From Floccularia luteovirens (Eukaryota; Basidiomycota; Agaricomycetes; Agaricales; Squamanitaceae): a stretch of DNA of 64,000 nt. Numbering within the stretch: the first letter of the stretch is position 1; every line of letters starts with the position of its first letter. The stretch is taken from the NCBI GenBank assembly GCA_009739215.1, contig VSJF01000005.1:310001-374000 (forward strand). The letters are read 5' to 3'. The position numbers and the translations under genes are program-made. Shown piece by piece: positions 1-10,709 of this stretch. The notes beneath the pieces were generated by a model that saw only the letters and a program-made list of their open reading frames with translations, was not told where the DNA came from and did not search any database.

Positions 1-261
1 ACAGTCGTATCATTAGATAAGTGGAAGATATGGAGGGGGGCAGGGTAAGAAGGGGTAAAGGGCCGAGGGAATACACGTTTTGGGAGCATGCCAAGAGATT
101 TTGAGGATATTTATTTTAGACGATTGTGTTATCTGTTTGGGGGGAGTATTCATTTTTTATTACGTCGTTACTTTCATGTTTCTGAGAAACAAAATTAGCT
201 AAACTTTTAACTTTGGGTTGAGTTCCTGGAACATACACCAAATATAAATCTTCTTTCATAT
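1..261. other. window edge, downstream of hexose transporter
   Basis: No gene is supported here. The stretch lies 3' of the minus-strand sugar transporter and is AT-rich with T-runs, as expected for a 3' untranslated or terminator region. Any gene to the left would be cut by the window edge. Confidence 0.4.
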
Positions 262-2506
262 TCACACAGCGGTTCCTTTTTCATTCCCAACACCACCAGG
301 ACCAGAACCCCTACCAACCAACCCGCTTGCACTTCCATGACTTGTCCTACTTCCCGCCGTCGCACTATCAATCTGTTTCTCTTCCACTGAGGGATTCGCG
401 GTCTCACTGGTCCTCCCAGATACACTAGGACCAGCAGTAGCGTCCGCATCGGCAACAGCAACTAATTCCTGTTTTCGTAGTTGTTCTCTCTTTTGTGCCT
501 CCGCAACGTCATAACGTGATGCATAACCAACTGGAGCCCAAGCACTTGAATTCCAAGGATTGCATTTCGGGTCATTGTACATCTAGACATGAAAATGAGT
601 AAGAAATCGGCAAGAAAGATGTCTATGACATGACGCACATTGTCGACATTTTCCAAGGAGAGACCCGATGACTCATACAAGAAGAAATACACAATGACTG
701 CGCCAGTTAAATTACAAGCTAGAGCATTAAAGCGATTTAAATTAGACTGAGATCTTTGATTGATTCTTTATTAACGCACCAGCAAATACGAATCCATATC
801 TGAATTCAATTGCTTTGACAATGAAAGGAGTGAAGAATGCGAGAAGGAAATTCCATAGCCTTCAAGGCAATATAATTAATATATGTTTTCGTAAGTGAAA
901 CGACACCTGAAGACTCACCAATTCGAAGCGGTGGAAAGCGCCGCTTGCTTAGCTCTGGTGCGAGTGGGGAAAGTTTCTCCCATCAAGATCCAAACACACG
1001 GAGCCCAAGTCATAGCATAGCCAAAAATAAATAGGCATGCACTGACGATCATGACTGTAGCGCGTGTTCAACATCCAGCGCTTAAAAAAAGAACTATCAA
1101 CATACGTTTTCCAATTCCTTCGTCTGTGGATGGATTCTTTGCTGTACCAGCTGCTGCAAAGACAAAGAGCCATACGGATTGCCAGACACCACCGATAATC
1201 AAAGGCAGGCGTCGTCCAAACTATGTAGGCTAAAATTAATCCATCAGTGTCGCTTAAACACAAAAGGGTAAGGAACAGCTCACCTTGTACATAACATACA
1301 AACCACCAAAAGTACACACGAAGTTGACAGCACCCAAGATAATTTGAGTCACAAATGAGTCACTGATACCCACACTTTCGAAAATCGTAGCACCGTAATA
1401 GAAGAAATAATTGGCTCCAGTGAGTTGTTGAAACATCTGCAAGGTCATTCCCAAGAACGTTCGGTAGAGGGTCTTGTTACTCGGGCGGAAACAGTCAATC
1501 CAACCACTACTCAGGAGGCGTTCATGTTCGATCTGAGAAGAAATTTCATCGACTTCTGCTTGGACAAATCTATTTGTGTTTTCATCCTTGATGGAGACAC
1601 CGTATGCGCGTGCGACCTGATCTTCGAGCTTCATCTGTGCGCCCACGTCTGATAAGCCAACTATATGATAAAATTGTGTTAGTTGTATTTAGCAAAAAGA
1701 ACCACTATAAACATACCGAGGCGATTCGGGCATGAATGGAATACCAATCACGAGTATAGCTGGCCATATCAGACCAAGACCTATGAGTGTACGCCATTGC
1801 CCAGCGCTATCAATTTCGCGAGTTCCAATGGCAATGCAGTCTATGAGAAGAATTTGAAAAATGAATTTCGTTGGAAAAGTTTGAAAAAATATACATACAT
1901 GATACCAGAATACCGAAAGTGATAAACAGTTGGTATGTGGCTGTTAGAGTACCTCGGATATACACAGGTGCGGTTTCAGCTTGGTACTATAAAATGTCGT
2001 GACTTGAGTAAAACATAACAGAAAAGGCACGAAAATGACGCTAACCATAGGAACAGCAGCACTAAGTGCTCCGACGCCCAGACCACTAACAAAACGACCG
2101 ACAGCAAATTGTTGCCATACAGTAAAGGTGCATAGTTGAATGATAACACCAATGACGAAAACAAAACATTCCACAACCATGGCGAATCGTCTTCCGAGGG
2201 TATCAGCGATCCTACGACCGGTGTTCTATGTCAGGAAATATTACGGCTTTCAAAAGGTAACACGTACGGAGCACCAAATATCGCACCAGCAAGAGTACCT
2301 ATCGATAGCAGGGACACAATCAACCCCGCGCGCACAGTGCTGAACGTACAGGAATTATGGTCCTGCGGATTCGTGCATGTGGCGAAACGAAGTTTGAAGT
2401 CCTCCATGATTAGGATGTCGCTGATTTGACCGGTATCATAACCGAAGATAAAGCCACCCATACTGGCCACGAGAGCGAGCATGATAGCTACGCTCCCGAT
2501 GGGCAT
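262..2506 (-). CDS. MFS hexose/sugar transporter, multi-exon
   Basis: This encodes a major facilitator superfamily sugar-proton symporter of the fungal hexose transporter type, acting at the plasma membrane. The first recognisable exon reads [19 protein letters not shown] followed by [10 protein letters not shown], the standard TM1 signature. Further exons give [18 protein letters not shown] (TM4 region), MPESPR (near 1718-1735, the loop-6 sugar transporter signature), [13 protein letters not shown] (TM7, typical of hexose carriers) and [13 protein letters not shown] just before the cytosolic tail. The tail (262-582) is hydrophilic, rich in Ala, Gly and Ser, and ends GNEKGTAV. At least six introns of about 50-60 bases break the gene. 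The ATG at 2504-2506 is the first that keeps the frame. A splice acceptor lies just upstream (CTCTAG before GCATGGCATGCC), so a tiny extra 5' exon is possible and the start is uncertain. The family is certain. The sugar specificity cannot be read from sequence. Confidence 0.9.
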
Positions 2507-3549
2507 GCCATGCCTAGAGGGGAGTGGTTAGCACATAATGATAAGTGATAACATGAGAGGAGGAAGGAGAGACAAACATGTAGAACAAAGGCATTATTGG
2601 TGTGAAGGTTAGACAAGGGTAAAAGTGGAGAAAGACGGTATCTCAGGTAAAGAGAACTGGAGCTACAAGGTCTTGTTTTTAAAGTGTAAGCGGGGAATGA
2701 TTATGATGTCATCCCCCTTCCACATCGCTTCAACTTTTTAAATCCTTTTATCATTCCTCAGAGTACCACCTTTACTTTGTCCCCTTCAGTTTCATATGAA
2801 TGTACCTACCTACGGTAGACACCCACTTAAATCCTGGTTCATCCCCTACATTTTGTTTGTGAAAAGACTGTAAAAATGAGGAGAGAAACAAAACGAAAAA
2901 AGCCATTTCGCAAGGATGAACCCCAAAATAGGACATCATAATGATATCTTGTTGTGGTGTATGCTTAGTGATGACGCAGAGTTGGGAATGTAGCCCCGGG
3001 GATAACGATCTGTGTGGACCTAAGAAGCTGCCCCAGACGGAACCAACAAGTTTGTTTATACACATTACCCCACACTTTTGCATTTATATTCCACCCACTT
3101 CGCCTTCCTGGGCGGCGCTCTCCTTGAAGGAAAACAAAGTGTCATACAGTACCTGATCTCAAGCGCAATAAAATTTTGTTATCGGACAGCGATTGACTTG
3201 GATCTTGATAAGTAGTGTTGTGATGTACACCTACGCCGGGTTGGATGATTATCACATTCTAAAAATTCACTGTAACCCAGTTCTTCAGTACGTAAACAAA
3301 CGGGATAGGGAATGGAGGGTGGTCAAGAAAAGGTGGAACCCCCGCGTTTATCGCTTTGTCGCCAAAAAGACATATCCCCGATAATGAACCGTATGATATT
3401 TTCCACGATCCCATGATCATCATCCCTTTGAGATAACGCGTGAGGTCACGTTCTGTTACGTTACGGCTAAATCTCATTAATGTTTTCTTCTTTCTCTCAT
3501 TTTCACAACACAGCTCTGTTACTACATTGAACCGACGCCCGTGAAATCA
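2507..3549. other. divergent promoter region, transporter / Nse3
   Basis: About 1 kb separates the minus-strand sugar transporter from the plus-strand Nse3 gene, so it must hold both promoters. Short ORFs on both strands show no recognisable protein. The 60 bases before the Nse3 ATG are rich in pyrimidine (TTCTTCTTTCTCTC), which is common just upstream of fungal start sites. I see no clear TATA box. Confidence 0.4.
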
Positions 3550-4969
3550 ATGGCTCGCGCGGCGACACGCTCTCAAAGGCCTGCTCCTTCACAATCTCGA
3601 CGTTCGCGACGTTCTCCTAGTATGGAGAGTGAGGGTGGCGAAGACGACCTAATGGTTGGCAATGGCATGGACGAGGACGAGGACGAAGGCGATGAACCAA
3701 GTATGGTTAAGGTGTGTTGGATGTTCATTTTGCTCAGTATGGATCTGCTGATTGCGCATTGTTGATTGAAGGACGTCCAACAAAAGTCGAATAGTTTGGT
3801 ACGGCTTGCGCTTTTCTCGGAGCATAAACGCGTTCCTATGCGCCGTGACGATGTCATAAAGAAAAGTATTAGGGAACCCCTTCATAATAATCAATTTGGC
3901 TAACATCACCCATTATTGTGTAGTTCTGGCTACCCAACCGCGTCTTTTCAATAATGTCTTTGCATTGGCACAAGTAAAGTTGCGGGAGACTTTTGGTATG
4001 GAGATGGTAGAATTACCTTCGCGAGCGGCACTCGAACAAGAAGCAAACGAACCGGCTGCTACACAGGAAGACGAGTTGGCGGAAGCAAGACGGATGACCG
4101 GTATGAGAAAAAAATGTGATTTTTATTCTTTCATTACTCGTTCGTCATGACATTCTGATTACAATGAAGCTGCTGCACTGGGGTCAAAGACGTATATTCT
4201 GCGTTCATGTCTCAATCCTCTCTTGATCGCCCACGCTGCACAAACGAACGAGGCTTTATATGAGCTTGAAGCTCAGGAAATGCCTGATACGGATGAAGAG
4301 GATTTAAATGATGAAGAAGATGATGGGCGACTACGCCATTATGGGAGTATTATCTCCTGGAGTACATCAGATCACTTAGGTCCGATTGGAATTCTTTATG
4401 TTATCCTTGCCCTGATATTGGTTAATGGCCGGGTATTGGGAGATGGTGAGTAGCCGTCTTGATGAGATGTCATGATGCCTGTGACATCGTTTTCATTCTT
4501 GGCAGGTGATCTTCGCGCGCAATTGCGTCGACTCGGTCTGCCTTCGACACCGAATAACGCTCCTGTCTACTTTAACAGTACAGCTACCCGTCGTGACATG
4601 TCACTCGATGATTACTTGTCTCAACTGCAACGACAGGGATTCCTTGAGCGGCAAGTCGTTGGGGAGACAGGAGCTGGTAAGAACAAAAACAAAGGAAAGG
4701 GGAGACAAAAACGCGTACGACAAACTGCGGATGATGATGGAGGTGGGGAAGCGTGGGAGTGGCGATGGGGTGCACGAGCGCAATGTGAGGTAGGGGAAGT
4801 GGACATTGCGCAGTTTATTGGTGAATTTATGATTGGGGATGGTGGTGGATCAGACGAGGAGGAGGAAGAGGGAGATGAAGCTCACCGGAGGGGAGCAGAG
4901 GGACGACTGAAGAAGATGTTAGTTGGGATTGAGAAGGCAGCGGGTGGATCATTGGCAGGCATCAAGTAA
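3550..4969 (+). CDS. nse3: Nse3/MAGE-domain subunit of the SMC5/6 complex
   Basis: This is the non-SMC element 3 protein, the MAGE-family subunit that with Nse1 and Nse4 bridges the SMC5/6 heads in DNA repair and chromosome segregation in the nucleus. Five exons join cleanly: 3550-3711, 3772-3865, 3924-4100, 4170-4445 and 4506-4969, giving 390 residues. The N-terminus is basic, then acidic (DEDEDEGDEP). The MAGE domain follows: RRDDVIKKILATQPRLFNNV, GSKTYILRSCLNPLL, then the hallmark GPIGILYVILALILVNGRVL and a winged-helix second half (DLRAQLRRLGL, DDYLSQLQRQGFLERQ). An acidic, Glu-rich insert (DEEEEEGDE) precedes the final helix ending GIK. The ATG at 3550 is the first in frame. The downstream neighbour is the FHA protein on the same strand, 320 bases away. 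MAGE identity is very sure; the Nse3 assignment follows because fungi normally carry a single MAGE gene. Confidence 0.92.
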
Positions 4970-5289
4970 ACTACGTAAAGACCATCTAATCTTATCTAAA
5001 TGAGTTCGGGCCGTCAAGGAACCTAAACGCCGGCGACACATGTCCAACTGAGTCATGGCAATGTTACAGACACCGGCCAGCCGGGGAGGTCATCAGAGTC
5101 ATTGAGCGAGGATCCGGACAAGTGGCCGGCCGAGAAGATAGATAAACCATTCTTGGGAGCTGCGTCTCTTCCTCCTTTCTCTTTCATTTCTTCCTTCATC
5201 TGTCCTGTCCATTGTATTCACCACTTTATCGCTTCGTATTCCAACAACCTTCAACTTCAATCTAAACATCGACCAACACGATCCAGTCG
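4970..5289. other. intergenic, Nse3 to FHA gene
   Basis: Short spacer between two plus-strand genes. It should contain the Nse3 3' end and the FHA-gene promoter. The last 130 bases are rich in C and T (CCTCCTTTCTCTTTCATTTC), a common fungal core-promoter feature. No TATA box is evident. Confidence 0.4.
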
Positions 5290-8200
5290 ATGGACGACGA
5301 TATCCAATTCCTTGGGTCTCGTCCTGCTCAGAATAAACAAGTCTCATCCCAGCGTGTGGCCACTGGTGCGTTGTTTTCCTCCTACTTTCCTCTTCTCGCT
5401 ACTCAACCTGCTTCTGCTACATCATAGGAATTGCTTTACATGTTACACAACCCGGAGCAAGCTCATATGGTATTGTCTTCCGTCGCACACTAACCAGCGT
5501 CGTGCACATCGGCCGGCGGTCCGGCTCCGAAACTGATTATAACACTGATGATACGCCACCTGGTCGTGCACTCTTTCGTTGCGCCGTCGTCAGTCGAAGA
5601 CATGCACGCATTGCTTTTTCAGATAGTGGTTTGGTCAGTTATCTTCTTCATCCATCCTTTCTTCCCTTGATTTGTTATTGTAACTAGGTATATCTCATTG
5701 ATCTAAAGTCACACCATGGCACACACCTACAACGTGATGGAATCACACGTACCCTTACACCAGAGGTTCCAGCACTACTTATAGATGGCGACATTGTGAC
5801 CTTTGGCAAAAGTGTAGGCCGTGGAAGCAACTCCGTCAGCCCTGTTGTTGCACGTGTGGAGATCTTGTACCCTGGAAACAATGCTAGTGGAAGCTCTCGT
5901 AATGGAGAGAGGGGTCGGGGCGTAAAGCCACTCGTTGTACCAGACAGTCCAGCCAGATCGTCCAAGGATGTTCCAAGTCCTGTTCAGGATCAAAACAAGG
6001 TAGGTTTCGTACTCATTCTTGTTTCTCACAACAATACTGATGCTCAGCAGGCGTCTTCGAGCAACTCACTTCCTGTCACTCCCAAGAAACCTTCAAATCC
6101 GCTCATGAATTCGCACGTCTATGTGAACCCTTCCATTACCTCACTCGCTCGCACTCCAAATGCTACCCCGTCATACAGGGCTTCTAAAAGGCCCAGATTC
6201 GGATCGGCCTCTGGTCGCTACGGGCTACACGCAGCTTCATCTTCTCAAGATTCATCCATCGAGGAATCAGACGAGGAAATACAATTCCTAAGAAGCCATA
6301 AAAAGGCTGCGTCAAAGAGTATCGATTCTGATATCGAAGTAGTTGAAGACAAGGAGGACGCAGACATGGATATTGAGAGTGCAGATTCTGATGTTGAAGA
6401 AATCAGAAAAGGAGATGTAATAACTAGTGCCACCGAAGCCAGTCCCAAGACTAATGCTCAAGATTCTGGACCTAACGGGAAGGCTGTTGCTGCTCATGAT
6501 GGCGATTTTGATTCTTATGGAAATCAAATCAGTCGTTCATACGAGGGCGAGTCATCACTGTGCGAACAATCCACCTCTTCCAATATATCTGTGTCCAGCG
6601 ACGATAGCTCTAGTATATCTTCAGTGTCATCCTCCGCCTCTTCTGCTGTCTCTATATCTCCTGAAGTTCCCGAACTGTGTCCGCCCTCCCTACATGTACT
6701 TCCAGAATCTTCGACTGATACCGGAGAACAGCGACAGTTGCATACACCAGCTGCGTCGCCCGGTCCTGAAAGGATTACGCTTTCCGAGTCGGAGGATTTC
6801 ACAGATGCAGATTTTGCATTCTTTGACAAACAACCTGCCTGCATTTTGTCTTCAGCAGCTATCAGCACAGATAAAGATGGTGAAATGGGCGTAGGTCATG
6901 AGGAGACAGCCAAACCTGATGATCCCAGTGACGAAGGCAACAGCTATCCTACATCTTCGCAGAGCAATCTTAACAATCTACCTTTCTTATTCAACGCGAA
7001 CACTAACCTACCTTTTGCGAATACAAACATTAGCATAAACATCACCAATCCTAATACACCACCGACAGACTCAGCCCAACAGCAACAGCAACAAACCTCG
7101 TCTACAGGTCTAGGGCGTGCCTTTGAAGCCTTGCGACGGCTTCTCCCACCAGCGGTTACACCACCTACTCCACGTTTTATGCGGCAAGTTCCAATTTCAC
7201 CTTTGACTACACCTTCTCCTGCTGCACAACCTCAACCAGATTCTGTTCCACTACCTTCCTCCCCCGTGTTGCCATATCCTGGTGCTCCGTTCCCGGGATC
7301 TCCGTTTAAGCCTACCACCAGTACAGAAACTATCTTGTCGTCTACTACCTCTACTGCCACTCCAGCACCCTTATCTTTGCCTACTCAAACGCTATTGAAC
7401 CTGCCATTCTTGGTTCGTCAAGAGCTTAACCAGATCACTCAAGGGATAACCACAAATGGATTAAATAAATCCCAGGAGGGCGAGGGTCATGTAACTAAAC
7501 CGGAGCTTGTGTCTCCTGAAAACCAGGTGGAGAAGGGTAATGCCACAACAGATGATAGTATAAACGGAGTCACCAGCAAGGAAGTTCAAGTGCAAGCTGA
7601 CAACGGTGACAATCACGATGACGTTGACGCTGAGGGAGAAGATGTTACTGATGGGGACGACTTGTATGGTGATTATTCCAGATCCACCTCTCCCATGGAC
7701 CTTGCGAGTCCTTCCCCACCACCATTCGATGCATCTCTACCCCTTTCTTCTGTAGTCGACTCTCAATCTCAGCACGCATCATTGCTTCAAGAAGATGGTA
7801 GAGATGCCAGTAGAACCGGAAACGAGGAGATTTTTAATCCTAACAGCAATGATAACATGGATGTGACTGCGAATGATATTACGAATAACAGTTCTGGGAC
7901 TCCCAACGACCCGGGCATCACTACTAACCTCCCAAACCTACTAGTACCTCCACCAATCTTCTCACCATTTATGCTAGGAGGGAGTCGTAGTTCTAGTTCG
8001 GCCAATTTATGCAACTCGCATCCTCTTTTATCATATCCACCCATGATTATGCATCCTGTCCAAGATCACCAACGCACAGTTGTACCTCATCCACCACCTT
8101 TCTCCTCAAAACATTCCTTTTCCCCACCGTATCGACGCCCACCTTGTTCTAGACCTGTGTTTAGTTCTTCGTTGCCAGGATTCACGACGTCGTTCCAGCA

Positions 8201-9998
8201 TTTCTTTACTTCATTGCCACCGATTACGAGGGGATACCGCATGCCTTCTGGAGATGGTGACAGCGGTAACTCTGGTGTGAATCTTAACGCTGCGGCTAAT
8301 ACTAATAATGATGCGGACCCTGGCCCGAACGTTGGCACTCAAGCTGACTCGGGTGCGAGTGCGACTGTGGATGATGTTGTTCCCGTCCCATCTGTGTCGA
8401 ATGTCGTTCTGCCCCCTATAGATGTTCCTGAATCTAGTAACAATGCAAGCGAGCCGGAACCAGGACCTGCTACTTCCAGTTCCCAACAGAACGAAAATCC
8501 ACCAAATGCAGAAACTGAACACGACACTCACGATCAGGTTGTTCAGAGGCTTGAGGATAGTTTACTAACACTCCAGGTTTGTATTCTAAGTATCTTTTCT
8601 TGCACTCATCGTTCAATACCATTTTTTTGTTTTCATTAGGATGAGATCGACCGCTTGCAACATCACAGGAGACGTTACCGAGCACGATTCAACGCAAATG
8701 TTCATACAATTCAAGGGAAACTCACCTCATTCGACGATCGACTAAGAAGACTTGACGACCAAGTTGGAGCACATGACGATCGCCTTAACGATTCGGAACT
8801 CCAACTTGCTGCAGTCGATGGTCGGATTCAAGGCGCGAATGACTCGAGGATAGCCTTATATTCCGTTGAAGGGAGAGTTTCCGAAGCTGAAGATCGACTT
8901 GATGAATTAGATGGGCGTGTTGATGAGATGGATGCTAGAGTCGGGGATCATGATGGGTGTATGGTTGATTTTGAAGTTCGGTTGATGTCGCTTGAGAGGC
9001 AAGAACGGACGCGCGGGCTTTCCAATGAAGATGACGAAGATACTAATATGAATGAGCGCATACAAATGGATCTGGGTGTCATCGATGGTCGAGTTGATGA
9101 ATTGGAGTCGCAATTACAAGATGTGAAACAACACCTACAAACTCTCCTCGACGACACACCTTCTGTCGGATCAGGCATAGCAGCCGTTGACATGAAATTG
9201 CAAGATCTTAGAGTGGATTTGGACGCAAAATTGACGGAAACGAACAACAAAATATCAACTTCCAATTTACAGATGTCTGGTATAGGTTCACGTATGGCGA
9301 CCGCGAGTAACAACCGTATGAGAAGTATTGAAGATAAACTAGTGTGCAATGAGAGTGTGGTGAAGGAACAATCTAGGGGTCTGGAGGAAATGAGGGGCGA
9401 TATGGACGTTTTGAAGTCTCAGATCGTGAAATTGCAAGAAACAGCGGTGGCGACGACTGCAACCTCAGGAGTGGTTGAGACAGCTGTTTCGACGCCCATA
9501 TTTACAGAGCAGCAACCTCTCTCGCTTCTCGAGACTGAAGAGGTGAAGTCAACTATCACAGAGTTGCGTGCTTTAGCAAATGGTACAGTGTTGCTTTTTT
9601 TGTTCGCTCGCTGCAATAGTCGATTGCTAACATGATAATATGTAGAGATGCGTACTCGCATTGCTGCATTCGATGCAGCCACATCTTCTATGTCAGGCGC
9701 TTCCAATGAAAGTAGCAGTTCTACGAATTCCCATTTGAAACGGAAACGTGATAGCGATGATGAGGGTGTGAGTGAGGAGAGGTTCGACCTTGCTGATCTA
9801 CAAATCGATATCTCCGATGGTGTTACCGATGCGAGGATGGAAGATGCTACGGATGTAGTGCCACCTCTGCGCCCTAACAAGCCCGATGTTCCTTCTCCGC
9901 GTAAACGCATCCGTCGATTTGCGGTGGTTGCTACGCAAACCGTCGCTGCTGTTACAATAGGAGCAGTCGCTGCTTGGTCTGCTCTGGCCTTCAGCTAA
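5290..9998 (+). CDS. FHA-domain, coiled-coil, tail-anchored membrane protein
   Basis: The gene predicts about 1,471 residues from exons 5290-5365, 5428-5633, 5688-5999, 6051-8576, 8640-9582 and 9646-9998. An N-terminal FHA domain (about residues 26-130) shows the phosphothreonine-binding elements HIGRR (52-56), S81-RRH84 and KSHHGTH (101-107); the usual Asn of the SxNGT loop is His here. Residues 200-1040 are low complexity: acidic, Ser, Asn and Pro rich, with a short Gln run. From about 1041 to 1310 there is a heptad-rich coiled coil with repeated RVDEMDARV-like units. The extreme C-terminus is a basic patch (KRIRR) followed by one hydrophobic segment, VVATQTVAAVTIGAVAAWSA, and stops, so the protein should be tail-anchored facing the cytosol or nucleoplasm. 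The FHA, coiled coil, tail-anchor order resembles SLMAP/PRO45/Far9-10 of STRIPAK complexes, but the very long disordered middle does not. Identity as an FHA protein is sure; the STRIPAK link is inference. Confidence 0.85.
6000..6050 (+). other. 51-base in-frame intron of the FHA gene
   Basis: The stretch begins GTAGGT and ends CAGCAG. It is 17 codons long and contains no stop in the gene's frame, so retention would add VGFVLILV and nine further residues without breaking the protein. The hydrophobic VGFVLILV is out of place in this hydrophilic region, which favours removal. Confidence 0.6.
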
Positions 9999-10709
9999 AC
10001 AAGGATGGACATTTTTTTTCGAGGGGAGGACAAGGTTTTGAGATGATAATATGGTCGGTCTTACTTCTTTGTCCATTTTTTCTGAAGAGGATGTGAAAAT
10101 CCAGCTGAACCACCTCTTATATATGTAGTGGTTTCAAATTTCGTCAAATGATATTTTGGAAGAAAAAGAGTGGGCAGAGAAAACACGAACAATTTCAAAA
10201 GCGAACTTTCCCCTCCCCCTCCTCCACTCTTCGTTTTTTTTTAAAACTTGTCGTGTAACGGTCGCGCCGAGCGGGCCTACCCCATCTACTAATCCATTCC
10301 TCAACAACCATTTCTTTTTTTTTTTTCTTTTTTTGCTTGTGTGGGGATCCAAATGCGCAATCTTACCGTATTCATGGATTTGTGAAATTTGGAACAAATG
10401 GTATGGCTGAGAATATGTGTGTATGTATAATATTGCTTGTATGTATGTACTAGTAAAAAAGACCAATCCCATCTTTCTTTGGTGACTTCCAACTTTTCGA
10501 CATTGTCTTTTTCTTGTGGCGTATCAATTATAATCGGTTCCAGTGAATGGAATGTATATGGGGATTCGATGATACTCTGATGATTATTTATAAACGAATG
10601 AAATCCATGAATGAATTTGCCTAAGATGATATTACACAAATTTATGTCATAAAAAAACATCGCGGTGTGGTATCACACGTAAAAACATAGCCCCCAATAA
10701 CCAAAATCC
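9999..10709. other. convergent 3' ends of FHA gene and SAC3
   Basis: About 710 bases between two converging genes. It holds a T-rich block at about 10312-10335 (runs of T broken by single C), which could serve polyadenylation or termination. ORFs on both strands are short and low in complexity. No gene is supported. Confidence 0.45.

Noticed and set aside
6524..6868. Minus-strand open frames inside the FHA gene
   Set aside because: They are shadows of the low-complexity Ser/Asp-rich coding strand.
10309..10335. Poly-T tract as a transposon or retroposon tail
   Set aside because: No target-site duplication or element body is visible; it fits a 3' flank of two converging genes.
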